Source: DASVCS01 sp036381495
GTDB lineage: Bacteria > Gemmatimonadota > Gemmatimonadetes > Longimicrobiales > RSA9
DNA: 9,500 nucleotides
Direction: 5' to 3'
NCBI GenBank assembly: GCA_036381495.1
Contig: DASVCS010000117.1
Span: 1-9,500, forward strand
Positions 1 to 7,082 of the stretch are shown in pieces. Positions within the stretch are counted from its first letter, which is position 1. Every line of letters starts with the position of its first letter. The notes beneath the pieces are model-generated. The model did not search any database. It was not told where the DNA came from and saw nothing but the letters and a program-made list of their open reading frames with translations. Both the position numbers and the translations under genes were made by a program.

Positions 1-2289
1 GAGCCGGAGCGCGTCGTCGAGCTGAACCTGCGCAACGCGGACTTCCCGTACGCGCCGCTCTCCATCCCGGACTTCCGCGACCTCGAGCGGGCCGGCGCCG
101 AGGTGTTCGCCGGCGTGGCCGCCTCCACGCTCACGGTGATCCCGCGGGACGTGGGCGACCGCATCGAGCCGGTCCCCTCCGAGATGGTGAGCGGCGGCTA
201 CTTCCAGACGCTGGGCATCCGCCCGCACCTGGGCCGCCTGCTCGGGCCGGAGGACGACGTCTCGCCGGGCGCGCACCCGGTCGTCGTGCTGAGCCACGAC
301 TACTGGCAGACGTCGTTCGGAGGAGACCCATCGGTCATCGGCAGGTCGATCCGCATCAACGGGCGGGAATACGAGGTGGTCGGCATCGCGCCGCCCGAGT
401 ACGAGGGGATGCTGCGCGGCCTCCCGCCGGCCGTGTACGTGCCGCTCATGATGATCAACCAGCTCCAGCCGGCGAACTACGACCAGCTCCAGTCGCGCGA
501 CGACCACGGCACGTTCGTGCGCGCGCGGCTCCGGCCGGGCGTCACGCTGGCGCAGGTGCGGACGGCGCTCGCGGCGTTCAGGGCGGACATGGTCGCGCGC
601 TACCCGGACACGTGGCAGGAGAGCTCGCAGGTGGACGCGAGACTGCTGAGCGACATCGTGGTCAACCCGCTGCTGGACCGCTTCATCGTGCTCGCGGCCG
701 GGCTGCTCAGCGTGGTCGTCGGCCTGGTGCTGCTGATCGCGTGCGCCAACCTGGCGAGCTTCCTGCTCGCGCAGGCGCGCGAGCGGCAGCGCGAGGTCGC
801 GATCCGACTCGCGATCGGCGCGGGCCGCGGCGCGCTGCTGCGCCAACTGCTGACTGAGTCGGTGGTGCTCTCGCTGGCGGGCGGGTTGGCGGGCCTCGGC
901 CTCGCCCGGGTGCTGCTGGCCACGCTGCAGGGCGCGGACCTGCCGCTGCCGTTGCCCGTCCACGTCCAGGCGACGCTGAACCCGGTCGTGCTCGGCTACG
1001 CATTCGCGCTGTCCGTCCTGGCCGGCGTTCTCTTCGGCCTCGCGCCGGCGCTGCAAACGACGCGCGACGACGTGATCGGAACGATCCGGAGCGAGAACAC
1101 GGGCGGCGGCCGCAAGCGTGTGCTCTCGCTGCGCGACGCGCTGGTGGTGGCGCAGGTGGCCGGATCCGTGGTGCTGCTGGTCAGCGCCGGGCTGCTGCTG
1201 CGCAGCTTGCAGGCGCGGCAGACGATCGATCCCGGCTTCGGAAGCGAGCCGACGGCGCTGCTCACGTTCAACGTGCCGGAGGGACGCACGCCCGAGCAGG
1301 CGCGGCTGATGGTCGAGCGGATCGAGGAAGAAGCGCTGCGGCTGCCCGGCGTGCGCGCGGTCGGCGTGACCAGCAACCTGCACCTCAACTCGCTGAGCAC
1401 GCAGACCGTGAACGTGAAGGTGGAAGGATTCGAGCCGCCGCCGGGACAGGACCATTTCCTGGCGGATCACGCGCGCGTGGATGCCGGCTACTTCGACGCG
1501 GCCGGCATCCCGATCGTGCGGGGCCGCAACTTCGATGCGGCGTGGGACCGGGAGGATGGCGCGCGCGTCGCGATCATCAACCAGACCATGGCAGAGCGGT
1601 TCTGGCCCGGGCAGGACCCGGTCGGCCGGACCTTCACCGGCGACACGACGCGGTACACGATCGTGGGTGTCGCACGCGACGCGAAGTACCGCACGCTGGG
1701 CGAGCCGCCGCGGCTGTTCGTGTACACGGCGTACAGCCAGCGCTACTCGCCCTCGCTCACGATCCTCGCCCGCACGGCCGCGGACGCGGACGGCGCGGCG
1801 GTGCGGCTGCTCGCGCTGGTCCGCTCGCTGGACCCCGAGCTGATGGTGCTCGAGACCAAGACCATGGAGCGCCATCTCGCGATCATGCTGCTGCCCGCCC
1901 GCCTGGGCGCACTGGTCTTCACGGCGTTCGCCGCGCTGGCGCTCGCGCTCGCGCTGCTCGGCGTATACGGCGTCGTGAGTTACGCGGTGGCGCGCCGCAC
2001 GCGCGAGGTCGCGATCCGCATGTCCATCGGCGCCGACCCCGCCGGCGTCGTGCGGCTGCTCATGCGCCGCGGCCTCGCGCTGGTCGGGGTGGGGGGCGCG
2101 ATCGGCGTGGTGGCCGCGCTGCTCGGCGCGCGCGCGTTGCAGGGCATCCTCTACGGCGTCGAGCCGATCGACCCGATCACGTTCATGGCCGTGCCCGTGC
2201 TGCTCGTCGCCGTTGGCGCCGCGGCCGCGTTCGTGCCGGCGCGCCGCGCCGCGCGCATCGACCCGGCGCGCGTGCTGACGGTTGACTAG
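1..2289 (+). CDS. ADOP/MacB-like ABC transporter permease with two FtsX domains (5' end missing)
   Basis: The reading frame is open from base 1, so the gene begins upstream of the window; 762 residues are visible, ending at TAG. Numbering from the window edge, residues 1 to about 200 form a MacB-type periplasmic core domain, with IPDFRDLE followed by FAGVAA and later VSGGYFQTLGI and GRLLGPEDD. A first FtsX domain starts near residue 225 with a hydrophobic segment, then REVAIRLAIGA near 264. A second periplasmic section (GYFDAAGIPIVRGR, RFWPGQDPVGR) follows, then a second FtsX domain with REVAIRMSIGA near 668 and the usual ending ARRAARIDPARVL. This double arrangement matches ADOP permeases, usually about 800-880 aa, so roughly 50-120 residues including the first membrane helix are missing. 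Such proteins sit in the inner membrane and work with a MacB/LolD-like ATPase; none is visible here. Substrate unknown (efflux or lipoprotein/peptide export are family possibilities). The downstream operon is convergent, so it is not part of this unit. Confidence 0.93.
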   Translation, partial: EPERVVELNLRNADFPYAPLSIPDFRDLERAGAEVFAGVAASTLTVIPRDVGDRIEPVPSEMVSGGYFQTLGIRPHLGRLLGPEDDVSPGAHPVVVLSHDYWQTSFGGDPSVIGRSIRINGREYEVVGIAPPEYEGMLRGLPPAVYVPLMMINQLQPANYDQLQSRDDHGTFVRARLRPGVTLAQVRTALAAFRADMVARYPDTWQESSQVDARLLSDIVVNPLLDRFIVLAAGLLSVVVGLVLLIACANLASFLLAQARERQREVAIRLAIGAGRGALLRQLLTESVVLSLAGGLAGLGLARVLLATLQGADLPLPLPVHVQATLNPVVLGYAFALSVLAGVLFGLAPALQTTRDDVIGTIRSENTGGGRKRVLSLRDALVVAQVAGSVVLLVSAGLLLRSLQARQTIDPGFGSEPTALLTFNVPEGRTPEQARLMVERIEEEALRLPGVRAVGVTSNLHLNSLSTQTVNVKVEGFEPPPGQDHFLADHARVDAGYFDAAGIPIVRGRNFDAAWDREDGARVAIINQTMAERFWPGQDPVGRTFTGDTTRYTIVGVARDAKYRTLGEPPRLFVYTAYSQRYSPSLTILARTAADADGAAVRLLALVRSLDPELMVLETKTMERHLAIMLLPARLGALVFTAFAALALALALLGVYGVVSYAVARRTREVAIRMSIGADPAGVVRLLMRRGLALVGVGGAIGVVAALLGARALQGILYGVEPIDPITFMAVPVLLVAVGAAAAFVPARRAARIDPARVLTVD

Positions 2290-2382
2290 CTCTGTCTCGA
2301 TCGTGGACGGCGGCCTAGCCGATCGGGGCGTGCTGGACCGAAGGATCGCGGCGAGTGTGTCGCCCTCGAAGGCGCGCCTGCC

Positions 2383-2400
2383 GACGACGGTGAGGTCGTC
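2383..2400. terminator. small hairpin downstream of the ADOP-like permease
   Basis: GACGAC and GTCGTC form a perfect 6-bp stem around the loop GGTGAG, about 95 nt past the permease stop codon. No U-tract follows. It could stabilise or help terminate either convergent transcript, but a 6-bp stem is expected by chance quite often in sequence this GC-rich. Confidence 0.2.
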
Positions 2401-2402
2401 AG

Positions 2403-2422
2403 ATGGTTCAACCTTGTACCAT
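2403..2422. repeat. imperfect 20-bp palindrome
   Basis: ATGGTTCAACCTTGTACCAT reads almost the same on both strands: 8 of 10 half-site positions match (ATGGT then CAA, mirrored as TTG then ACCAT). It is AT-richer than its surroundings and directly follows the hairpin at 2383-2400. It could be a protein-binding dyad or a weak terminator stem. Its place between two gene ends argues against an ordinary promoter operator. Confidence 0.3.
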
Positions 2423-2439
2423 TCCGCGAGCTGCGCACA

Positions 2440-2463
2440 GGCCCTTCGGTCACGAGGAAGGCC
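2440..2463 (-). terminator. possible terminator hairpin of the export/glycosyltransferase operon
   Basis: On the minus strand this lies 15-38 nt past the glycosyltransferase stop codon. GGCC plus TTC pairs with GAA plus GGCC, giving 7 bp with one bulged C and a 9-nt loop. The position fits the end of the minus-strand operon, but there is no U-run, so Rho-dependent ending or simple 3'-end protection is as likely. Confidence 0.3.
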
Positions 2464-2477
2464 CGGTCCCCCCGCCC

Positions 2478-3494
2478 CTACACCGCCGCGGCGCGGTGGT
2501 CGCCCGTCCGCGCCGCCCGGAGCTTCCTGCGCAGCGCACTCAGCGAGCTGCCGGGGTTGGCGACGAGCCAGAGGATCTCCTTCGCGACGTGGCGCCAGAG
2601 ACGGCCACGCTCGAGCCGCATGCCCAGCTTCGCCAGGCTCGTCTCGTGGAACTCCCAGAAGCGGTCACCCTTGCGGCGGAGCAGGCCCTGGGCGAGCCGC
2701 TCGTAATAGTTCGCGCGCGTCTTCCGCAGCGCCCGGCGGTACTCGGCCGGGTCGAGGAAATGCCTGCCGTGCCTGTGCAGGACCGCGAGCCGGTCGAGGG
2801 CCATGACATCGAAGCCCCGGCGGCCGGACTGGATCGATCCCTCGTTCTCGGTCCGGACGAACGTGAGCACCTGGTGGACGAAGCCGAAGTCCCAGACCCG
2901 CAGGATCTCGTAGCACGCGCTGAGGTCCTCGACGAGCGCCTGGTGCTCCTCTGCGTAGAACGGCGTCCGGCTCCGGACGATGTCCGACCGCATCAGCACC
3001 GTCGTGGGCGCGCCGAAGAGGTAGGCATCGTCGAGGAAGTGCATCCGCGCGACCGCCCTTCCGTCCAGGACCGTCGCCCTGGAACGCAAGCCGGTGAACC
3101 GCACGGTCCTCTCCGTGAGGCAGAAGGCGGAAACGAGTCCCACGTTGGGGTTCGCCTCGGCGACCGCGACCATCCTGGCCAGGCACTCTGGGAAGATCCA
3201 GTTGTCCGCCTCGACCACCTTCGTGTACACGCTCTGGGGCGAGATCAGGCTGAGCGCGCGGTTGTAGTTCGCGACCTGGTCCAGGAGCGTCGGGTTGTCG
3301 AAGAGGCGGATGCGGGGATCGCGCTCCGCGTACCGCGCGGCGATCTCGCGGGAACCATCCGTGCTGCAGTTGTTGACCAGGATGTACTCCCAGTTCTTGT
3401 ACGTCTGCGCGAGCACGCTCTCGATGCATTCGGCCAGGTAGTCTTCCGTGTTGTAGAACGGCGTGACGACGCTGACCAGGGGCTCGTTGCTCAT
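2478..3494 (-). CDS. family 2 glycosyltransferase (GT-A fold)
   Basis: This 338-aa protein has the hallmarks of a GT2 enzyme, which moves a sugar from a nucleotide-sugar donor to a growing glycan on the cytosolic face of the inner membrane. The N-terminal strand is VSVVTPFYN (8-16), followed by SVLAQTYKNWEYILV and the nucleotide-binding NNCSTDGS (41-48). The place of the metal-binding DxD is taken by EADN (95-98) in the context KVVEADNWIFPECL. An acidic pair E189-D190 (VEDLSACYEIL) sits where the catalytic base is expected. There are no membrane segments; the C-terminal quarter is basic and helical-looking. It is the last gene of the minus-strand operon. Its ATG overlaps the TGA of the pyruvyl-transferase-like gene by 4 nt (ATGA) and no Shine-Dalgarno sequence precedes it, so translation is probably coupled. 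Donor and acceptor sugars cannot be read from the sequence. Confidence 0.92.
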   Translation of the reverse strand: MSNEPLVSVVTPFYNTEDYLAECIESVLAQTYKNWEYILVNNCSTDGSREIAARYAERDPRIRLFDNPTLLDQVANYNRALSLISPQSVYTKVVEADNWIFPECLARMVAVAEANPNVGLVSAFCLTERTVRFTGLRSRATVLDGRAVARMHFLDDAYLFGAPTTVLMRSDIVRSRTPFYAEEHQALVEDLSACYEILRVWDFGFVHQVLTFVRTENEGSIQSGRRGFDVMALDRLAVLHRHGRHFLDPAEYRRALRKTRANYYERLAQGLLRRKGDRFWEFHETSLAKLGMRLERGRLWRHVAKEILWLVANPGSSLSALRRKLRAARTGDHRAAAV

Positions 3495-4807
3495 CGTGCA
3501 CGTGCGGCCGGAGACGGTGATCCGGCTGGAGCCGCTGTTCCCGGAGGAGGCGCCGGCCTGGCCCGTGCCGCGGCCCGCGTGGCCAGCTCCGCGAACAGGG
3601 CCTCGTACTGCCGATCGAGCTGCCGCCGGCAGTCGTCCTTGAACGTGCGGAGGCGTCCTGCCGGGTTCCCGGGCCGCGACGCCAGATCGGTGAATTGCCG
3701 GATCAGGCGGTCGACATCGAAGCTCTCGACATCCTGGCAGTAATCCCCGAAGCCGGCTCGCTCCAGGAGCGCGTCGTTCTTCTTCGAGTAGCCGATGGAG
3801 ATGACCGGCCGCTCGAGCAGCAGCGCCAGGACGACGTTGTGGAGCCGGCTACAGACGACGACGTCCACCTCCGCGATCTGCGCCAGGAGATCATCCACGG
3901 TGCGGATCGGCTCCGCGATCAGACGGGCCGCCGAATCCCGGCGGGGGGCAGCGGCCCCCAGCGTCTCGACCAGTTCACGGACGGGCCGTTGGTCGGGCCT
4001 CGTATCACCGATCAGCAGGCGGACCTCGTACCCGCGCTCCAGGAGCCAGGACACGAACCGCTGCAGCTTGCTCATGTAGGTGGCGTACGCGGCTTCCGCG
4101 GCTGCGCCCGTCAGGTTCCACCCGTAATAGCCCATCACGCCGACGCCGACCCTGCGTGGAGGCCACGCGACCGGGTCGCACGGAGGCAGGTGCGCCGCCG
4201 GGTAGCTGAATGCCAGGTCCGGGTAGACTGCGTCGCCCGAGACCTCGATTCCCAGCCGCTCCGCGTTCTCCAGCGATGCGTGGTCCCGGTAGGACCGGTA
4301 CGTCGCGAGTCGGGCCGCTCGCCCGAGGACCCAGCGCGTCGTGCTCACGGCGACCGGCTCGGCGCCGATGCTGAGGAAGTGGACCGGCACCGCGGCGATC
4401 CTCGCCGCCCGGCACCAGCGCAGCAGGTGGAACGGCAGGTCGAGCGGCCCCTGACCGAAGTCGTCCAGGATGCCCGTCCCGGGGATGACGAAGAGATCGT
4501 ACTCGCGGATGCGCCGCACCGCCCGCCTCGACCTGAGCGGCTCGAGGGCGAGCTCCGCGACGGACCCGAGGAGCCCGATCAGCCGCCAGTTCGGGAGACG
4601 CCAGAAGTAACGGCGAATCGGGATCGGGTCCATGTCCACCAGGCCGATCCCGTGCGCCGCGACATCGGCCCCGCCCGGGCCGATGCAATCGATGTGTGCC
4701 CCTGGGAACAGGCCCCTCAGATTGGCGAGGAACGCGTGGAGGGTCGCCTCGTTGCCGAGGTTGGTCCTGCCGAAGATCCCGAAAACCGCGATCCTTGGAC
4801 TCGCCAT
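3491..4807 (-). CDS. polysaccharide pyruvyl transferase family protein
   Basis: With the start chosen here the protein is 438 aa. The family (CsaB/WcaK-like, GT-B-like fold) attaches a ketal-linked pyruvate from phosphoenolpyruvate to a sugar of a surface glycan, although some relatives have other roles. Visible marks are the N-terminal VFGIFGRTNLGNEATL (8-23), matching the family's first strand and NxGDE-type loop; GTGILDDFGQGPLDLP (110-125); FLSIGAEPV (144-152); SYRDHASLENAERLG (172-186); and the family-typical SRLHNVVLAL with His323, then PVISIGYSKKND (334-345). The C-terminal 25 or so residues are an Ala/Pro-rich tail. The frame stays open to an upstream ATG at 4960 that overlaps the ATPase stop by 4 nt, adding 51 Ala/Gly/Pro-rich residues. 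I prefer ATG 4807 because it follows GGAGG with a 4-nt gap and coincides with the domain start. The specific sugar target is unknown. Confidence 0.85.
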   Translation of the reverse strand: MASPRIAVFGIFGRTNLGNEATLHAFLANLRGLFPGAHIDCIGPGGADVAAHGIGLVDMDPIPIRRYFWRLPNWRLIGLLGSVAELALEPLRSRRAVRRIREYDLFVIPGTGILDDFGQGPLDLPFHLLRWCRAARIAAVPVHFLSIGAEPVAVSTTRWVLGRAARLATYRSYRDHASLENAERLGIEVSGDAVYPDLAFSYPAAHLPPCDPVAWPPRRVGVGVMGYYGWNLTGAAAEAAYATYMSKLQRFVSWLLERGYEVRLLIGDTRPDQRPVRELVETLGAAAPRRDSAARLIAEPIRTVDDLLAQIAEVDVVVCSRLHNVVLALLLERPVISIGYSKKNDALLERAGFGDYCQDVESFDVDRLIRQFTDLASRPGNPAGRLRTFKDDCRRQLDRQYEALFAELATRAAARARPAPPPGTAAPAGSPSPAARAR

Positions 4808-4811
4808 CGCG

Positions 4812-4816
4812 CCTCC
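4812..4816 (-). promoter_or_regulatory. Shine-Dalgarno GGAGG deciding the pyruvyl transferase start
   Basis: On the minus strand the order is CTGGAGGCGCGATG: GGAGG, a 4-nt gap, then ATG at 4807. No comparable site precedes the alternative ATG at 4960, whose upstream bases are GGCTCGCCCGA. This favours the shorter protein. Confidence 0.6.
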
Positions 4817-4956
4817 AGCGAGTGCGCGGCCATTCGCGCCCGGCCGCGCCCCGACCGGCTGGTCAGCGGGAGCCCGCGCCGGTTGCCCGGCTGCGCCGCC
4901 CGCCGCTCCAGAGGCCCGTGCGGCGCCGGCCGCCGGGAGGTCCATCCGCCTCTCGC

Positions 4957-6180
4957 TCATTCGGGCGAGCCGATGCCGGCCAGGCTCGCGTTGGCGTGTT
5001 CCACGACCCGGGGGTAGAGGTTCGCCGCGCCGCGCACGTCCACCGGGCTGCGGACGAAGACCGTCGCGCAGGGCATCCAGCGGTCGTACTCCCGCTGGAT
5101 GTCGTAGCGATAGACCGCAGTGCCGAAGTGGAACGTGCCCTGGGGCAGGTGCAGGTCGAGCTCGAAGGAGCAGCGGAACGGGTCATCCGGTGAGACCGAG
5201 AACGTGCCGCACCCCAACCGCTCGGTCGAGGTATTGAAGATCTCGTAGTTCTCGTTGTCCGTGACCATCAGCACGACGGCGAGGCCATGCACCGGCTTCG
5301 ACGAGCGGACCTCGACGTCCACGCGCACGCGCTGCCCGGGCTCGACCTGCACGACCTCGCCCGCCTCGGACTGCACGCGCACCCGGGAGATGTAGGCCTC
5401 CCGGTCGGAGGCGTCCCGCCGATCGCCGTGGGACCGATCCAGGTACGCCTTGATCACCTCCTCCGTCGGGCCGATCTGCACGACCCTGCCGCGCTCCAGC
5501 AGCAGCGCCCGGTTGCACAGCTCCGCGACCGCCCGCAGGTTGTGGGAGACGAAGATCACGGTCGCCCCGCTCCGGATGACGGACGCCATCTTCTGGGCGC
5601 ACTTCTGCTGGAACATGTAATCGCCGACGCTGAGCACCTCGTCGACGAGCAGCACGTCGGGATCCACGTGCGCAGCGACGGAGAAAGCCAGGCGCGCGTA
5701 CATCCCGGACGAGTACCGCTTCACCGGGGTGTCGATGAACTCGCCCACCCCGGAGAACTCGACGATCTCGTCGAACTTGCGGCGGATCTCCTCCCTGCTC
5801 ATGCCGAGGATGGCGCCGTTCAGAAACACGTTCTCGCGCCCGGTCAGATCCGGATGGAACCCTGCGCCGACCTCGATCAGCGCGGTCAGCCGGCCCTTCA
5901 CCTGCACGGTGCCGAGCGTGGGCCTCATGATCCCGCTCAGCAGCTTCAGGATCGTGCTCTTGCCCGCGCCATTCGAGCCGACGATGGCGAACGCCTCGCC
6001 GCGCGGCACCTCGAAGCTGACGTCCCGCAGCGCCCAGAAATCCCGCTTGCCCAGCTCGGCGGACCGGTTGCGGCGGAACAGCCGGCCCGTCAAGGCGGGA
6101 ATCAGGTCCCGCAGCGAATCGTACATCTCGCCCTTGCGGAACCTCTTGGATACGTGGTCGAAGCGCAGCACCGCTTCCAT
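4957..6180 (-). CDS. polysaccharide ABC exporter ATPase with C-terminal Wzt-like domain
   Basis: The 407-aa protein powers glycan export through the neighbouring permease at the inner membrane. The nucleotide-binding domain (about 5-245) shows Walker A GSNGAGKST (68-76), the family-typical EVGAGFHPDLTGRENVFLNG (103-122), signature RYSSGMYARLAFS (155-167, SSGM instead of LSGG), Walker B DVLLVDEVL (175-183, catalytic Glu181) and His213 in VSHN. The N-terminal insertion before Walker A (SLRDLIPALTGRLFRRN) is typical of Wzt/TagH. Residues about 265-407 form a separate beta-rich module (VEPGQRVRVDVEVRSSKPVHG, FELDLHLPQGTFHFGTAVY). It resembles the carbohydrate-binding C-terminal domain of Wzt, which in known systems recognises the capped glycan end. 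The start at 6180 follows AAGAGG with a 6-nt gap, 11 nt after the permease stop. The longer upstream frame only adds Arg-rich antisense-like sequence. Confidence 0.94.
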   Translation of the reverse strand: MEAVLRFDHVSKRFRKGEMYDSLRDLIPALTGRLFRRNRSAELGKRDFWALRDVSFEVPRGEAFAIVGSNGAGKSTILKLLSGIMRPTLGTVQVKGRLTALIEVGAGFHPDLTGRENVFLNGAILGMSREEIRRKFDEIVEFSGVGEFIDTPVKRYSSGMYARLAFSVAAHVDPDVLLVDEVLSVGDYMFQQKCAQKMASVIRSGATVIFVSHNLRAVAELCNRALLLERGRVVQIGPTEEVIKAYLDRSHGDRRDASDREAYISRVRVQSEAGEVVQVEPGQRVRVDVEVRSSKPVHGLAVVLMVTDNENYEIFNTSTERLGCGTFSVSPDDPFRCSFELDLHLPQGTFHFGTAVYRYDIQREYDRWMPCATVFVRSPVDVRGAANLYPRVVEHANASLAGIGSPE

Positions 6181-6186
6181 TCCACA

Positions 6187-6192
6187 CCTCTT
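6187..6192 (-). promoter_or_regulatory. Shine-Dalgarno AAGAGG for the exporter ATPase
   Basis: The minus strand reads TGAAGAGGTGTGGAATG. The permease stop TGA runs straight into the ribosome site, which lies 6 nt before ATG 6180. This sets the ATPase start at MEAVLRFDHVSKRF and suggests co-translation of permease and ATPase. Confidence 0.65.
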
Positions 6193-7040
6193 CACACGCT
6201 TTCCGCGAAGTAAGGCTCCATGCGCTTGAAGGCGGCGAAGGACAGGCCGAAGCCGACGAGCGCGAAGCCAGCGCTGTACACGAACCACCCGGGCGAGAGG
6301 GCCGGCCCGCCGCCGACCGCTGCGCCGATGCCCTCGAGAATGGGCGCCACGGGGTTCAGCAACAGGAGCGGCGCCCAGTCGCCGAAGAGGTGCACCTCGT
6401 AGAAGACGGGCGTGAAGAAGATCGCGAAGGTGACGAACACGTCCACGAGGTACTTGACATCACGGAAGAACAGGCTGGCCGCGGAGAGCAGCAGCCCCGC
6501 CCCCGCAGCCAGGATGACGAGGTTGACGATGAGCAGCGGCAACCAGAGCATCTCGAGGCGCGGCTCGACGCCGAGGAACGGCAGCAGCGCGGCGACGACG
6601 ACGGCCGCGACGGCGAAATCCACGAGCTGGGAGAGCACCGCCGCGAAGGGGAAGACCTCGCGGGGCGTGTAGATCTTCGTCACGAGGTTGGCGTTGGAGA
6701 TCAGGCTCATCGTGGCGAAGCGGATCGCAGACACGAAGAACGCCCAGGGCGCGGACTTCGCCGCGACGATGGCGATACCCTCTGCGCCGAACTCGCCCCC
6801 GGAAAGCCGGGCCATCGCGACCCTGACCACGATCCCCGCGCCGACGATGAGGGCGGGCATGAGGATCGCCCACAGTCCTCCCATGATCGACTGCTTGTAC
6901 CGGACCCTCAGCTCCCGTTGAACGAGCGCGAGGAGGAGATCGCGATGCCCGAACAGCGTCGTGCTCCAGGCCCCCGTGCGCGAGACGGGGAAAGCTCGCA
7001 TCATGGACTGGCCACGCGCTTCGCGCGTCATTGCGTGCAT
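6192..7040 (-). CDS. polysaccharide ABC-2 type export permease (Wzm/TagG-like)
   Basis: This 282-aa membrane protein is the channel half of an ABC exporter for O-antigen, teichoic-acid-like or capsular glycans. The cytosolic N-terminus carries the family motif RELRVRYKQSIMGGLWAILMP (42-62), leading into the first membrane helix. Further hydrophobic segments lie at about 95-115, 131-157, 165-190, 197-214 and 252-271, six in all, as expected. Other family marks are TKIYTPREVFPFAAVLSQLVDF (121-142), FFRDVKYLVD (191-200), LNPVAPILEGI (228-238) and the terminal KRMEPYFAESV (272-282). It is the first gene of the operon, 11 nt ahead of its ATPase. The start is uncertain: ATG at 7040 has only a weak GGAA upstream, and in-frame ATGs at 7031, 7004 and 7001 have no better ribosome site. 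The conserved part begins well after all of them. Confidence 0.93.
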   Translation of the reverse strand: MHAMTREARGQSMMRAFPVSRTGAWSTTLFGHRDLLLALVQRELRVRYKQSIMGGLWAILMPALIVGAGIVVRVAMARLSGGEFGAEGIAIVAAKSAPWAFFVSAIRFATMSLISNANLVTKIYTPREVFPFAAVLSQLVDFAVAAVVVAALLPFLGVEPRLEMLWLPLLIVNLVILAAGAGLLLSAASLFFRDVKYLVDVFVTFAIFFTPVFYEVHLFGDWAPLLLLNPVAPILEGIGAAVGGGPALSPGWFVYSAGFALVGFGLSFAAFKRMEPYFAESV

Positions 7041-7064
7041 ACGTCGATTCCGGATCTGGGCCTG

Positions 7065-7082
7065 CGTCCCGCACGTGGGACG
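7065..7082 (-). promoter_or_regulatory. hairpin in the 5' leader of the export operon
   Basis: CGTCCC and GGGACG form a perfect 6-bp GC-rich stem around a 6-nt loop. It lies 25 nt upstream of the permease ATG on the minus strand, directly beside a second small hairpin (7081-7094, CGACG/CGTCG). If transcribed it would sit just ahead of the ribosome site and could modulate translation or RNA stability. No ligand-binding fold or known riboswitch is recognisable. Confidence 0.3.

Larger units (their letters stand above)
2290..2477. other. convergent intergenic region, no convincing gene
   Basis: This 188-bp gap separates the 3' ends of the plus-strand permease and the minus-strand glycosyltransferase. 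It is somewhat less GC-rich than its flanks and holds three small dyads (listed separately) but no T-run that would make a classical Rho-independent terminator. The minus strand stays open and reads protein-like between about 2330 and 2450, but without a start or stop of its own; see findings. Confidence 0.6.

Noticed and set aside
789..2018. An 18-bp direct repeat (789-806 and 2001-2018)
   Set aside because: It encodes the REVAIR motif of the two FtsX domains in one permease, so it reflects domain duplication rather than a mobile or regulatory repeat.
2403..3743. Long plus-strand open frame (446 codons) opposite the glycosyltransferase gene
   Set aside because: It is the antisense of a clear GT2 gene. 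Its translation is rich in Arg, Pro, Glu and Val with no family motif, as expected from codon mirroring at high GC.
3695..5017. Long plus-strand open frame (440 codons) opposite the pyruvyl transferase family gene
   Set aside because: The minus strand carries recognisable family motifs (NLGNEATL, SRLHNVV). The plus-strand frame is low-complexity charged sequence.
5183..6213. Open frames on both strands overlapping the exporter ATPase (334 codons minus, 308 codons plus)
   Set aside because: The Walker A, signature and Walker B motifs are all in the 4957-6180 frame. The others are Arg/Gly/Ala-rich or His/Leu-rich shadows.
4957..6288. Longer ATPase start at 6288 adding 36 residues
   Set aside because: The extra residues are Arg/Leu-rich and overlap the permease's conserved C-terminus in another frame, while ATG 6180 has a good ribosome site and fits the family N-terminus.
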